A model generated the notes under the pieces. That model worked only from the letters and a program-made list of their open reading frames with translations. It ran no database searches and was not told where the DNA came from. Shown here in pieces: positions 9,687 through 20,566 of a stretch of DNA of 64,000 nt. A program made the position numbers and the translations under genes. Numbering within the stretch: the first letter of the stretch is position 1; every line of letters begins with the position of its first letter. Source of the stretch: Anaeramoeba ignava (Eukaryota > Metamonada > Anaeramoebidae); the NCBI GenBank assembly GCA_028826165.1, contig JAPDFW010000053.1, positions 582,501 through 646,500 on the forward strand, read 5' to 3'.

Positions 9687-12600
9687 ATGTTTAGATATGA
9701 AAACTTAGATAAAGAAGAAAGAATTGAAAAAACCATTTGCAAATTTTGTAAAAAAGAAATTATTGAAAATTTCATTTGTGATTTTTGTCAAGATACTTTT
9801 TGCAAAGAATGTATATTTGAATCAGTATTTATTCCTATGATAAATCAAAAAGGAAATTTATGCAAATTTTGTTCACAAAAACTTGGATATATTTTTGCAA
9901 GATCACAAAATATAGAAAATAAATCTAATAATAATACTAAACAAATAGAAATGAAAATCATACAAAATTATATTGATATGAAGAATAAATATGCAAATGA
10001 TAACAATTATGATTTTAAAAAATTATCAAATTCTCAAGAATCAAATTTAAAAGTGCTTTATTCTTCATGTAAATAAATAATTATTTATTTATTTTAAAAA
10101 AAATAATCAAATTTTATTTGCTAATTCAAAAAAACAAAAAATTAATCAATCAGTGAAAAAAAAGGAAATTCAAATGAACCATTCAAGTTTACACACTTAT
10201 TTATATAAAAAATTGGAATTCTCAATGCAAGAATTGGGAGTAAATATTAAAAAATGGAAAGAGCCTTTAATCACAATTTCATCATCAATTTCAAGAAATT
10301 TGAGTAAATTTATCAATAGAAAGTATTTGGAAAATAACACATTTCGCAATTCTTTCCCGAATATCCAATATTCAAGCAAAAATATCCAAGATTTTGTCAA
10401 AATTAATAAATTCACAAGTGGGAATATAAATGATACAATTTTATTTAATGGAGTCGCATTTTCCAAAGGATGGATTCCTCAAAAATTGCAATTGAATCCA
10501 TCATTATTCAAAACACATGCCAAAATATTGATATTTAACTGTGCGATTGAATACATCCCAAAGAAAAACATCAAATCAATTCCCAAAAAAAATGAAAAAG
10601 AGGAAATATTTATCAAGAAAAAACTGACAAATGTGATTAAGCTCAAACCATATGCTGTTTTCATTTTTAACAAATCTTTTTCTCAAAATGCAAAGAATTT
10701 GTTTTGTGAAGCTGGTATAATTATTGTAAAAAGCATAAACATGAAGAATCTTAGTTCGTTATGCCAAATCACTGGCGCAAATCCTATAAATTCATTGGAT
10801 GAAGAAATCAATATCAAAAACATCGGGATTTGCAAAACATTTGAAATCAAAATGATTCCCTGTTCAATTAACATGAAAACAATAAGTCAAAAAAAGGATT
10901 ATTCAGTCAAAAAACCAATATTTTTAGTTGGAAATTCTCAATTTGATATGGCTCATTGCTCGGTTATATTAAGAGGAGGAACCGAGGATGAATTGAGCAA
11001 AATCAAGCAATTATTGAAATGGATAATTTTTATCACAAGAGATTTCTCTCTTTTCTTGAAATCCTTTGGTAAATATATTGATTTGGAACAACATTATTAC
11101 TATCAATTTAAACACAAAATGGAAAAGAAATTAAAATCAAAAAAAAATCTACAAAATGAGCAATTAAATCAAAACCTAGAAGACGAAAATTTGTCTCCAA
11201 AGAATACTTTCGATTTATGGATGGAAAAGCAAAAAATTGTTGTTCTTGATCAGATGAAGAACTCGCAAAATCAAAATATTATTTCTGATAAAAGCACAAA
11301 ATCAAATTATTTTATAATTCATTATTATTCTAAGAACGACATGACTCTTGGTGAATTTTTGCAAATTGCTTTGGGAAAACAAAACAAAATATTGCTCCAA
11401 CAAAATCAAAAAGAACGAATATGGAAAATTTTCATTTGCAATACTACTCAAGTCATGATATCTTTTGAAAATAATGATAATAATGATAATAATGATAATA
11501 ATGATAAAAGTGATAATGATAATTTCTTTCTGGTTGGAAAATGTTCTAAATGTAACTACATTTCCAAAAAGATACAGATAGCATCTGAATATTGGATGTT
11601 TTCATTTGGAAAATTTCTTTCATTATTATTTAATAGAAGAGAATGGAAAAAATATAATGATAATAATAATTGTCCAATTTGTGATAGTTCTTCATATTTT
11701 TTCAATTTGGATCATCTCTCTTTCTTCCACAAACAAATGATAATTAATTTTAAAATTTCACCCATAAATATCTTTCAAATATCAACACCAAACATTGAAC
11801 TTTCTTTCCAAAACTCAGAAAATTTAATAGAGATTGAACTAAAAAAATTCATTCCATTCACAAATTTAATTTATGAAAAAATTTATGAAAAATTCACAAA
11901 AATTGAACTTTTGATGTTGGAATCAAAATCATTATTTGAGGATATTTTGGAGTATGAATCATTTAAGCCTCACAGCCCAAATATCGAGCAATCAAATGTA
12001 TTCAAACCGTCTTTTCAAAAATTGACTTTTTCCAAATCTTCAAATGACATAATTTCGTTTTCTTTGCCACAAAAAACTACACTTTCACAAGATTCAAATT
12101 TAACATCAGAAAAGGAAGAAAATAATAAACAAAAACTAATTGTGGAATTTCGAGAAAACTTGAAAACAGCAAGACAACAATTATTCACCAAACAAATGGA
12201 TATACAAAATCGAATTAAGGAATTATCCAAAAGTAAAAACAAAACATTTTTTGATTTGAATATTATACAAAAGGATTTTTTGGAGAATATCAATTTTTGG
12301 AAAGAAAAACTCAACGAAACAATCACAAATGGAGATCAACTGAGAATCATCAATAAAAATAAAAAATGGATCAAATCAAATTTTTGTTTGTCAAAAAACA
12401 TTACTTGCCAAGATTTCATAGAGAAACTGATAAACCAATATCAGGAAATAAACAAGACACCAACAGATGGAAACACATCAGTTACATTGAGCACAACCAA
12501 AAAGAAGCAGCAAGAATACTCACTTCATCATGACAATTTTTCTTATTACAAACAAATCATTGATTGTCAACCCTTTATAAACAAAATTGAGGAGAAATCA

Positions 12601-13923
12601 AATCCTGTGATTATTTATGAGAATCAACCAGCTTCAATTTATGCATTTGTTTTGAATTCAAAGGAGTATCAAGAATATATCAAATCTCAAATGAATATCC
12701 CACAAAATATGGATGAAAAAACATCAGCAGAATATCGGAATTATTTGAGTCAAAACGAACCGAATGAGATTTCATTCAAATTATCAAGTTATCCGATATC
12801 CGAGAAATCCATGAACAACAACTTGAAAACCAAAAGTAAATATCCAACAGATTTTTATTACTCTCGTCAACTCAAATTCGAATGCACAATTTATTGTCCA
12901 AAACAATTTGAATCACTTAGAATACTATTAAGCTCTTTATCCAAAAATGAAGATGATCAAGAGCCGCAAATAACAGCATCGCGCAAGAAGTTTATTCACT
13001 CAATATCGCGGAGTGTTGAATGGAACACAACAGGAGGCAAATCAGGCTCATCTTTCATGAAAACTTTAGATGAGAAATTCCTGATCAAAAATATCAATAA
13101 AACCGAATTTCACACTCTTTTGAATCGCTCATCAAAATATTTCGAACATCTCTTGAAATCAATCCCTTTATATTCTTCTTCATGTTCTTCTGTTCAATTT
13201 CCAACGCTTCTTGCAAAAATTTATGGATTTTTCAGAATCAACATAAAATATTGCAAATCAAAAAAAATCACAAAAGATTATATTATTATGGAAAATATTT
13301 TCTATCAAAAAAAACTGTGGAGAACTTTCGATTTGAAAGGATCCTTAAGAAGTCGATATATTTCTGTTGATGAAAACGTTTTTCTTGATTCAAATTCTCA
13401 AAACGAGAAAAATTCTTTGAATCAAGAAACTGAATCAAAAACAAATGTTGTTTTATTGAATCAATTAAAAACTCACAATTCTGAAACAGAAATCGAGAAA
13501 TCTCAACAAAAAAGAACAAATGGAAAGAAGAAATTTGATCAAGAAAAGAAAGATCTTGTTTTATTAGACGAGAATTTTCTTGAATTTATTCAACATTCTC
13601 CACTTTTTGTTACTGAAAAGATGAAAAATCGAGTTATACAATCAATTATTCAAGATTCTCAATTTCTTTCTGATAATAATATTATGGATTATTCATTTTT
13701 ACTTGGAATTGAAGAAAATAATCAACTTTTAGTTGTTGGAATTATTGATTATTTAAGAGAATATACAATTGATAAAAAAATTGAATCTTTTGTTAAAAAA
13801 TCTGGACTTGTTGGTGGTTCTGGAAAAATACCAACAATTATCACTCCAAAACATTATCAAGCCAGATTTTGTGAAGCAATTGATAAATATTTACTTTTTA
13901 TTCCTTCAAGAAATTTTGATTAA
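9687..13923 (+). CDS. Fab1/PIKfyve-like 1-phosphatidylinositol-3-phosphate 5-kinase
   Basis: Two exons, 9687-10068 and 10154-13923, with an 85-bp intron (GTAAAT...CAG, phase 1), giving 1383 aa. The family makes PI(3,5)P2 from PI3P on endosomes and lysosomes. Residues 18-62 form a FYVE-like zinc finger with eight Cys (CX2C-X9-CX2C-X4-CX2C-X16-CX2C). Residues about 215-430 form the chaperonin-like (CCT/TCP1) domain, with RGGTEDELSKIKQ near 401. The C-terminal lipid-kinase domain starts near 1090: SGSSFMKTLDEKFLIKNI, DLKGSLRSRY near 1186, VLLDENFLEF, IMDYSFLLGI near 1304 (IDYSLL in most relatives), GIIDYLREYTIDKK and the specificity loop GGSGKIPTIITPKHYQARF. The order and the last motifs match Fab1/PIKfyve closely. 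The finger lacks the R-HHCR and WxxD signatures needed for PI3P binding (QDTFCKECI instead). An Asn/Asp run (NNDNNDNND) and a Cys pair set lie between the domains. No frameshift is visible. Confidence 0.9.
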
Positions 13924-14002
13924 TTTTTTTTTAATTATTTTTTTTTTTGTAAATTTTTCTTTTTAAAAAAAAAAGATTAAAAAAAATTCAAAGATTAATT
14001 AA
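13924..14002. terminator. Convergent gene ends, A/T runs
   Basis: Only 79 bp separate the stop of the Fab1-like gene (+) from the stop of the SH3/coiled-coil gene (-). Sequence is T- and A-homopolymers; shared 3' end signals are likely but no specific motif is evident. Confidence 0.3.
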
Positions 14003-17000
14003 TTATTTTTTAGTTGGATCTCGGATTAATTGTCGTGATTTTGCTTTTGGTTTTGAGAAAGATTGTTTTGATAAAAGTCTTGAAGAAGTTGTTCTTTTTG
14101 TTTTTGGGGAAGAAGTTTTTAATTCATTTTTTGATTCATTTTTTGATTCATTTTTTGATTCATTTTTTAATTCATCTTTTACTTCTTTTTTTAATTCATC
14201 TTTTAATTCTTTTTTTACTTCTTTTTTTAATTCATCTTTTGATTCTTTTTTTGATTCATTTTTTAATTCATCTTTTACTTCTTTTTTTGATTCATCTTTT
14301 AACTCATTTTTTACTTCTTCTTTTAATTCATTTTTTGATTCTTTTTTTAATTCATCTTTTGATTCATTTTTTAATTCATCTTTTGATTTATCTTTTACTT
14401 CATTTTTTGATTCTTCTTTTAATTCATTTTTTGATTCATCTTTTGATTCATTTTTTACTTCTTCTTTTGATTCATCTTTTAATTCATCTTTTAATTCATT
14501 TTTTACTTCATCTTTTAATTCATTTTTTAATTCATTTTTTAATTCATCTTTTAATTCATTTTTTGATTCATTTTTTAATTCATCTTTTGATTCATCTTTT
14601 GATTCTTCTTTTAATTCATTTTTTACTTCTTCTTTTAACTCGTTTTTTACTTCATCTTTTGATTCATCTTTTAATTCATCTTTTAATTCATTTTTTAATT
14701 CATCTTTTAATTCATCTTTTACTTCATTTTTTGATTCTTCTTTTAATTCATCTTTTAATTCATCTTTTAATTCTTCTTTTGATTCATCTTTTAATTCATC
14801 TTTTACTTCATCTTTTAATTCATCTTTTAATTCATTTTTTGATTCATTTTTTGATTCATTTTTTAATTCATCTTTTACTTCTTCTTTTGATTCATCTTTT
14901 GATTCATTTTTTGATTTATCCAAATTTTCAATTAATGAAATTTGTCTTTTTAGTTCTTCATTTTCTTTTTCTAATGATTGGATTCGAATTAAACCAGATG
15001 TTTCTTTTGGGGTTTTTTTTCTCATTTTGTTTAGTATTAAAATTTGTGCATTTTGTTTCGTATCTTTTTCTTTTAAAGTAACAATTAACTCTTCAAGAGA
15101 ATCATTTTTTTGTTTTAATTCTTCAATTTCTTTATCTTTATCTTTTTGAATAGATTGTTTTAATTCTTTAATTTCTTTATCTTTATCTTGTTGGATAGAT
15201 TGTTTTAATTCTTCAATTTCTTTATCTTTATCTTGTTGGATAGATTGTTTTAATTCTTCAATTTCTTTATCTTTATCTTTTTGGAAAGATTGTTTTAATT
15301 CTTCAATTTCTTTATCTTTATCTTTTTGAATAGTTTGTTTTAATTCTTCAATTTCTTTATCTTTATCTTTTTGGAAAGATTGTTTTAATTCTTCAATTTC
15401 TTTATCTTTATCTTGTTGAATAGATTGTTTTAATTCTTCAATTTCTTTATCTTTATCTTTTTGGAAAGATTGTTGTTGTTTTAATTCTTGAATAGATTGT
15501 TGTTGTTTTAATTCTTCAATAGTTTGTTTTAATTCTTCAATTTCTTTTTCTTTATCTTTTTGAATAGATTGTTTTAATTCTTCAATATCTTTATCTTTAT
15601 CTTTTTGGAAAGATTGTTTTAATTCTTCAATTTCTTTATCTTTATCTTGTTGGATAGATTGTTTTAATTCTTCAATTTCTTTATCTTTATCTTTATCTTT
15701 TTGAATAGATTGTTTTAATTCTTCAATTTCTTTATCTTTATCTTTTTGAATAGATTGTTTTAATTCTTCAATTTCTTTATCTTTATCTTTTTGGAAAGAT
15801 TGTTTTAATTCTTCAATTTCTTTATCTTTATCTTTATCTTGTTGGATAGATTGTTTTAATTCTTCAATTTCTTTATCTTTATCTTTTTGGAAAGATTGTT
15901 TTAATTCTTCAATAGTTTGTTTTAATTCTTCAATTTCTTTATCTTTATCTTTTTGGATAGATTGTTTTAATTCTTCAATTTCTTTATCTTTATCTTTTTG
16001 GAAAGATTGTTTTAATTCTTCAATTTCTTTATCTTTATCTTTATCTTTTTGAATAGTTTGTTTTAATTCTTCAATTTCTTTATCTTTATCTTGTTGAATA
16101 GATTGTTGTTGTTTTAATTCTTGAATAGATTGTTTTAATTCTTCAATTTCTTTATCTTTATCTTGTTGGATAGATTGTTTTAATTCTTCAATTTCTTTAT
16201 CTTTATCTTTTTGGAAAGATTGTTTTAATTCTTCAATTTCTTTATCTTTATCTTTATCTTGTTGAATAGATTGTTTTAATTCTTCAATTTCTTTATCTTT
16301 ATCTTGTTGAATAGATTGTTTTAATTCTTCAATTTCTTTATCTTTATCTTGTTGAATAGATTGTTTTAATTCTTCAATTTCTTTATCTTTATCTTGTTGA
16401 ATAGATTGTTTTAATTCTTCAATTTCTTTATCTTTATCTTGTTGAATAGATTGTTTTAATTCTTTAATTTCTTTATCTTTATCTTGTTGAATAGTTTGTT
16501 TTAATTCTTCAATTTCTTTATCTTTATCTTTTTGAATAGATTGTTTTAATTCTTCAATTTCTTTATCTTTATCTTTATCTTGTTCAATAGTTTGTTTTAA
16601 TTCTTCAATTTCTTTATCTTTATCTTTTTGAATAGTTTGTTTTAATTCTTCAATTTCTTTATCTTTATCTTTTTGGAAAGATTGTTTTAATTCTTCAATT
16701 TCTTTATCTTTATCTTTTTGGAAAGATTGTTTTAATTCTTCAATAGTTTGTTTTAATTCTTCAATTTTTTTATCTTTATCTTTTTGGAAAGATTGTTTTA
16801 ATTCTTCAATTTTTTTATCTTTATCTTTTTGGAAAGATTGTTTTAATTCTTCAATTTCTTTATCTTTATCTTTTTGGAAAGATTGTTTTAATTCTTCAAT
16901 TTCTTTATCTTTATCTTGTTGAATAGATTGTTTTAATTCTTCAATTTCTTTATCTTTATCTTTTTGAATAGATTGTTGTTGTTTTAATTCTTGAATAGTT

Positions 17001-20000
17001 TGTTTTAATTCTTCAATTTCTTTATCTTTATCTTTTTGGAAAGATTGTTTTAATTCTTTAATTTCTTTATCTTTATCTTTTTGAATAGATTGTTTTAATT
17101 CTTCAATTTCTTTATCTTTATCTTGTTGAATAGATTGTTTTAATTCTTCAATTTCTTTATCTTTATCTTGTTGGAAAGATTGTTTTAATTCTTCAATTTC
17201 TTTATCTTTATCTTTATCTTTTTGGAAAGATTGTTTTAATTCTTCAATTTCTTTATCTTTATCTTTATCTTTTTGGATAGATTGTTTTAATTCTTCAATT
17301 TCTTTATCTTTATCTTTGTTGAATAGTTTGTTTTTAATTCTTCAATTTCTTTTTCTTTATCTTTATCTTTTTGGAAAGATTGTTTTAATTCTTCAATAGT
17401 TTGTTTTAATTCTTCAATTTCTTTTTCTTTATCTTTTTGGATAGATTGTTTTAATTCTTCAATTTCTTTATCTTTATCTTTATTTATTACTTCATTTTTT
17501 TGATCAGGAATTTTTTGAATTTCTTCTTTCAAATCTTGATTTATTTGATTATTATTATTATTTAAATTTTGTTGATTGCTTTGAAAAGATTCTGTCGAAT
17601 TTTTTTCTGGAATTGACCAATCGAATTTTGGTAAATCTTTTTGTTCATAAACTTGCGATGAAATTAAATCTTGAATTGCTTTTAATTTTGACTGTCTTTT
17701 TTTTTCTGTTTTGACAAATAAATTTTTAGGTTTTGGAGATGCTGTTTGTTTTTCAATAATTTCATAAATATTTGATGGAACAACTCCTTTTTTTGTGCCA
17801 AAAACAATTAAAGAATTCCCACTAACAAGTTCTTCGAGAATTTCAACAATAAAACCTTTTTTTAAATTCATTTCTGGATCATTTTTTGGTGAAAAATTTT
17901 GAGTTATTTTTGCTTCTTGTGTTTTAGTGAACATTTTTAAACTTTCTTTTGGAATACTTAAATTTTTACTATTGTGTAAAATTGACACCATATTTTCATC
18001 AATATCAATATCAACAACATCAACAAGATCACCAATATTAATTTCGTTCTATAAAGAAAGCATTAATGGAAGAAATTTTAAATTTTAATTTTAATTTTAA
18101 TTTTAATTTTAATTTTAATTTAATTTTAATTTTAATTTTAATTTTAATTTTAATTTTAATTTTAATTTTAATTTTAATTTTAATTTTAATTTTAATTTTA
18201 ATTTTAATTTTAATTTTAATTTTAATAATTTTAATTTTAATTTTAATTTTAATTTTAATTTTAATTTTAATTTTTAATTTTAATTTTAATTTTAATTTTA
18301 ATAATTTTAATTTTAATTTAATTTAAATTTTAATTTTAATTTAAATTTTAATTTTAATTAAATTTTAATATTAATTTAAATTTTAATTTTAATTTTAATT
18401 TTAATTTAATTTTAAATTTTAATTTTAATTTTAATTTTAATTTGATTTTAATTTTAATTTTAATTTTGAATTTTAATTTTAATTTAAATTTTAATTTTAT
18501 TTTTAATTTTAATTTTAATTTTAATTTTAATTTTAAGTAATACTTGTGCTTCTATTTCTTGAGGAATTGATATAATTTTTGCATATTTCACTGAAATAAA
18601 TTCTTGTGATAATTTTTTCTGAGAAATTAATGATTTTGGAACATTTAATTGTTGATTTGTTTCAATTTTTTGAATTAAACAATCTGAAGAATTATCTTCT
18701 GAAGAAATGATAATAACTTCTTCATCTTTTTTAAGTGTAATATTCCCATCTTTATCTGTAAAGTCATCAATAATAATTGCATGTTTATTATTTTGATAAT
18801 TAATTTTTTCTGAATCTTTTTGAAATCTTAAATATGATTTAGGAACAATTTGAACACTTTCTAAACAATTTTTAAAATTATAAATAAAATTATAAATAAA
18901 ATTATAAATAAAATTATAAATTAAATTATAAATAAAATTATAAATAAAATTATAAATAAAATTATAAATAAAATTATAAATAAAATTATAAATAAAATTA
19001 TAAATTAAATTATAAATAAAATTATAAATTAAATTATAAATAAAATTATAAATAAAATTATAAATAAAATTATAAATAAAAATTATAAATAAAATTATAA
19101 ATTAAATTATAAATTAAATTATAAATAAAATTATAAATAAAATTATAAATAAAATTATAAATAAAATTATAAATTAAATTATAAATAAAATTATAAATTA
19201 AAATTATAAATTAAATTATAAATTAAATTATAAATTAAATTATAAATTAAATTATAAATTAAATTATAAATAAAATTATAAATAAAATTATAAATAAAAT
19301 TATAAATAAAATTATAAATAAAATTATAAACAAAATTATAAACAAAATTATAAATAAAATTATAAATTAAATTATAAATAAAATTATAAATAAAATTATA
19401 AATTAAATTATAAATTAAATTATAAATAAAATTATAAATTAAATTATAAATAAAATTATAAATAAAATTATAAATAAAATTATAAATAAATTATAAATTA
19501 AAAAATATAAATTGTTTTTAAATTGTTTTTAAATTATTTTTAAATTAAATTATTTTTAAAATTATTTTTTAAAATTATAAATAAAATTATAAATAAAATT
19601 GTTTTTAAATTATAAATAAAATTGTTTTAAATAAAATTATAAATAAAATTATAAATTAAAACTGAATTGTTTTTTTAAATTATTTTTTGAATTGTTTTTT
19701 TAAATTGTTTTTTAAATTGTTTTTTAAACTTACGATTTCTGTCGAGTGTAATTTTGTAAAAATTTTCACTTTCAGAAATCACTGAACAAAAATCACCAGC
19801 TTTAACAGAGAAATTATCTTTTTGAGGATCTGAATCAAGAAGTATAATTGCTTTTGGATAAATTTTAACAGAAGATTTTTTGCGTTGAATTCTTCTTTTT
19901 GAATCTTTTTCAATAAATTTAACATTTATTTGTTCAGTTTTAAGTAAATTTTCAAATTCTTCTTTTTTAGTAGGAAGTACTCGAATAAATACTTCATAAA

Positions 20001-20226
20001 AAGCTTGTGGATCAGGTTTTTCTTTGAGTTTCGTTAATTCTTGTTGGAGTATATTGATTTTTTTTTTGATTTTATGATTATGTTTGCGTAATTTCTCAAT
20101 TTGATTTTGATTTTGATTTTGATCTTTTTCATTTTTTTTTTGATTTCGTATGCTTTGTGTAAGTTTTTTTTGTTTCTTTTCAAGTTCTGAAATTGAATTT
20201 GTTACAAATGAAATAATTTTTTCCAT
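14003..20226 (-). CDS. Four SH3-like domains plus giant coiled coil and KxE-repeat tail
   Basis: Exons 19734-20226, 18544-18860 and 14003-18048 join in phases 1 and 0 (donors GTAAGT and GTATTA; acceptors TTTAG and TATAG), about 1618 aa. Residues 1-80 are a short coiled coil. Four SH3-like modules follow, each ending in a P-[KS]-x-[YLI] type motif: KAIILLDSD...VPKSYL (about 124-182), HAIIIDDFTD...VPKSLI, AKIISI...NLSIPKE, and the clearest, EMNLKKGFIVEILEEL followed by FGTKKGVVPSNIYEII. From about 455 to 1278 comes a coiled coil of near-perfect 15-residue units of the type IEELKQSIQKDKDKE. The last 340 residues are tetrapeptides K-[DNE]-E-[LSV] and a basic tail, SRQLIRDPTKK. Two extra bases, near 17314-17317 and 17331-17335, break the frame inside the coiled coil; the exon length is two over a multiple of three, so removing both restores a continuous frame. 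A scaffold or cytoskeletal adaptor role is inferred; I know no direct homologue. Confidence 0.75.
14060..14935 (-). repeat. Coding 12-bp repeat, K-x-E-y tetrapeptides
   Basis: The coding sequence repeats in 12-bp steps (plus strand TTCATTTTTTGA, TTCATCTTTTAA and variants), giving about 70 tetrapeptides with Lys first, Asp/Asn/Glu second, Glu third and Leu/Ser/Val fourth. The pattern favours a charged single alpha-helix rather than a heptad coiled coil. Confidence 0.8.
15100..17500 (-). repeat. Coding 45-bp coiled-coil minisatellite
   Basis: About fifty tandem units of 45 bp (some 51 bp through an added GATAAA, some longer with extra CAA) encode the 15-residue block IEELKQ[ST][IF]Q[KQ]DKDKE. 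No ATG lies in frame across the 2.2-kb block, so its reading frame is visible only by joining it to the flanking exon ends. Confidence 0.85.
18049..18543 (-). repeat. Intron of the SH3 gene, AATTTT tract
   Basis: 495-bp intron made of AATTTT hexamers (AAAATT in sense) with occasional AATTTAAATTTT. Donor GTATTACTT follows codon CAA; acceptor TTTATAG. Confidence 0.85.
18861..19733 (-). repeat. Intron of the SH3 gene, AAAATTATAAAT 12-mer array
   Basis: 873-bp intron; from about 18875 to 19500 it is a tandem array of 12-bp units, AAAATTATAAAT with an AAATTATAAATT variant (plus strand), about fifty copies. Donor is the canonical GTAAGT. The 3'-proximal part decays into TTTTTAAATTG repeats. Confidence 0.85.
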
Positions 20227-20566
20227 TTTAAAAAAAAAAAGAAAAAATGAAAAATGAAAAATGAAAAATAAATTTATTCCACTTTTCTTGTTAAATTATT
20301 TTATTCTAAATTTATTCTAAATTTTATTGATTTGATTTGATTCTAAAATTAAAAATTAAATTTATAATTAAATTCCTTTTTAATAATAACAAAGAAACAA
20401 AAGATAGCAAGTAAATTAAAATTAAAAGTAAATTAAAAGTAAAATTAAAATTAAAAGTAAATTAAAATTAAAAGTAAATTAAAAGTAAAATTAAAATTAA
20501 AATTAAAATTAAAAGTAAAATTAAAGTAAAAGTAAAAATAATCGAACTAATAAAAAACACCACCAA
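20227..20566. other. Intergenic spacer, AT-rich with AAAATTAAAAGT repeats
   Basis: 340 bp between the start of the SH3 gene and the stop of the WD40-BTB gene (both minus). It contains ATTCCACTTTTCTTG at 20276-20290, the complement of the GTGGAAT core found in the membrane-protein introns, and a tract of AAAATTAAAAGTAAATT units at 20415-20540. No gene seen. Confidence 0.6.

Noticed and set aside
10197..13519. Several minus-strand ORFs over the Fab1-like gene
   Set aside because: Shadows of a well-supported plus-strand coding exon with conserved kinase motifs.
14014..15081. A 355-codon plus-strand ORF rich in HFLIHLLI, apparently a transmembrane repeat protein
   Set aside because: It is the antisense of the K-x-E-y repeat exon; a 12-bp repeat without stops keeps both strands open. 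The minus-strand frame joins spliced upstream exons and a basic tail, so that one is real.
18860..19733. Centromeric or telomeric repeat
   Set aside because: The 12-mer array is inside an intron with canonical GTAAGT donor; unit has no G-rich telomere character.
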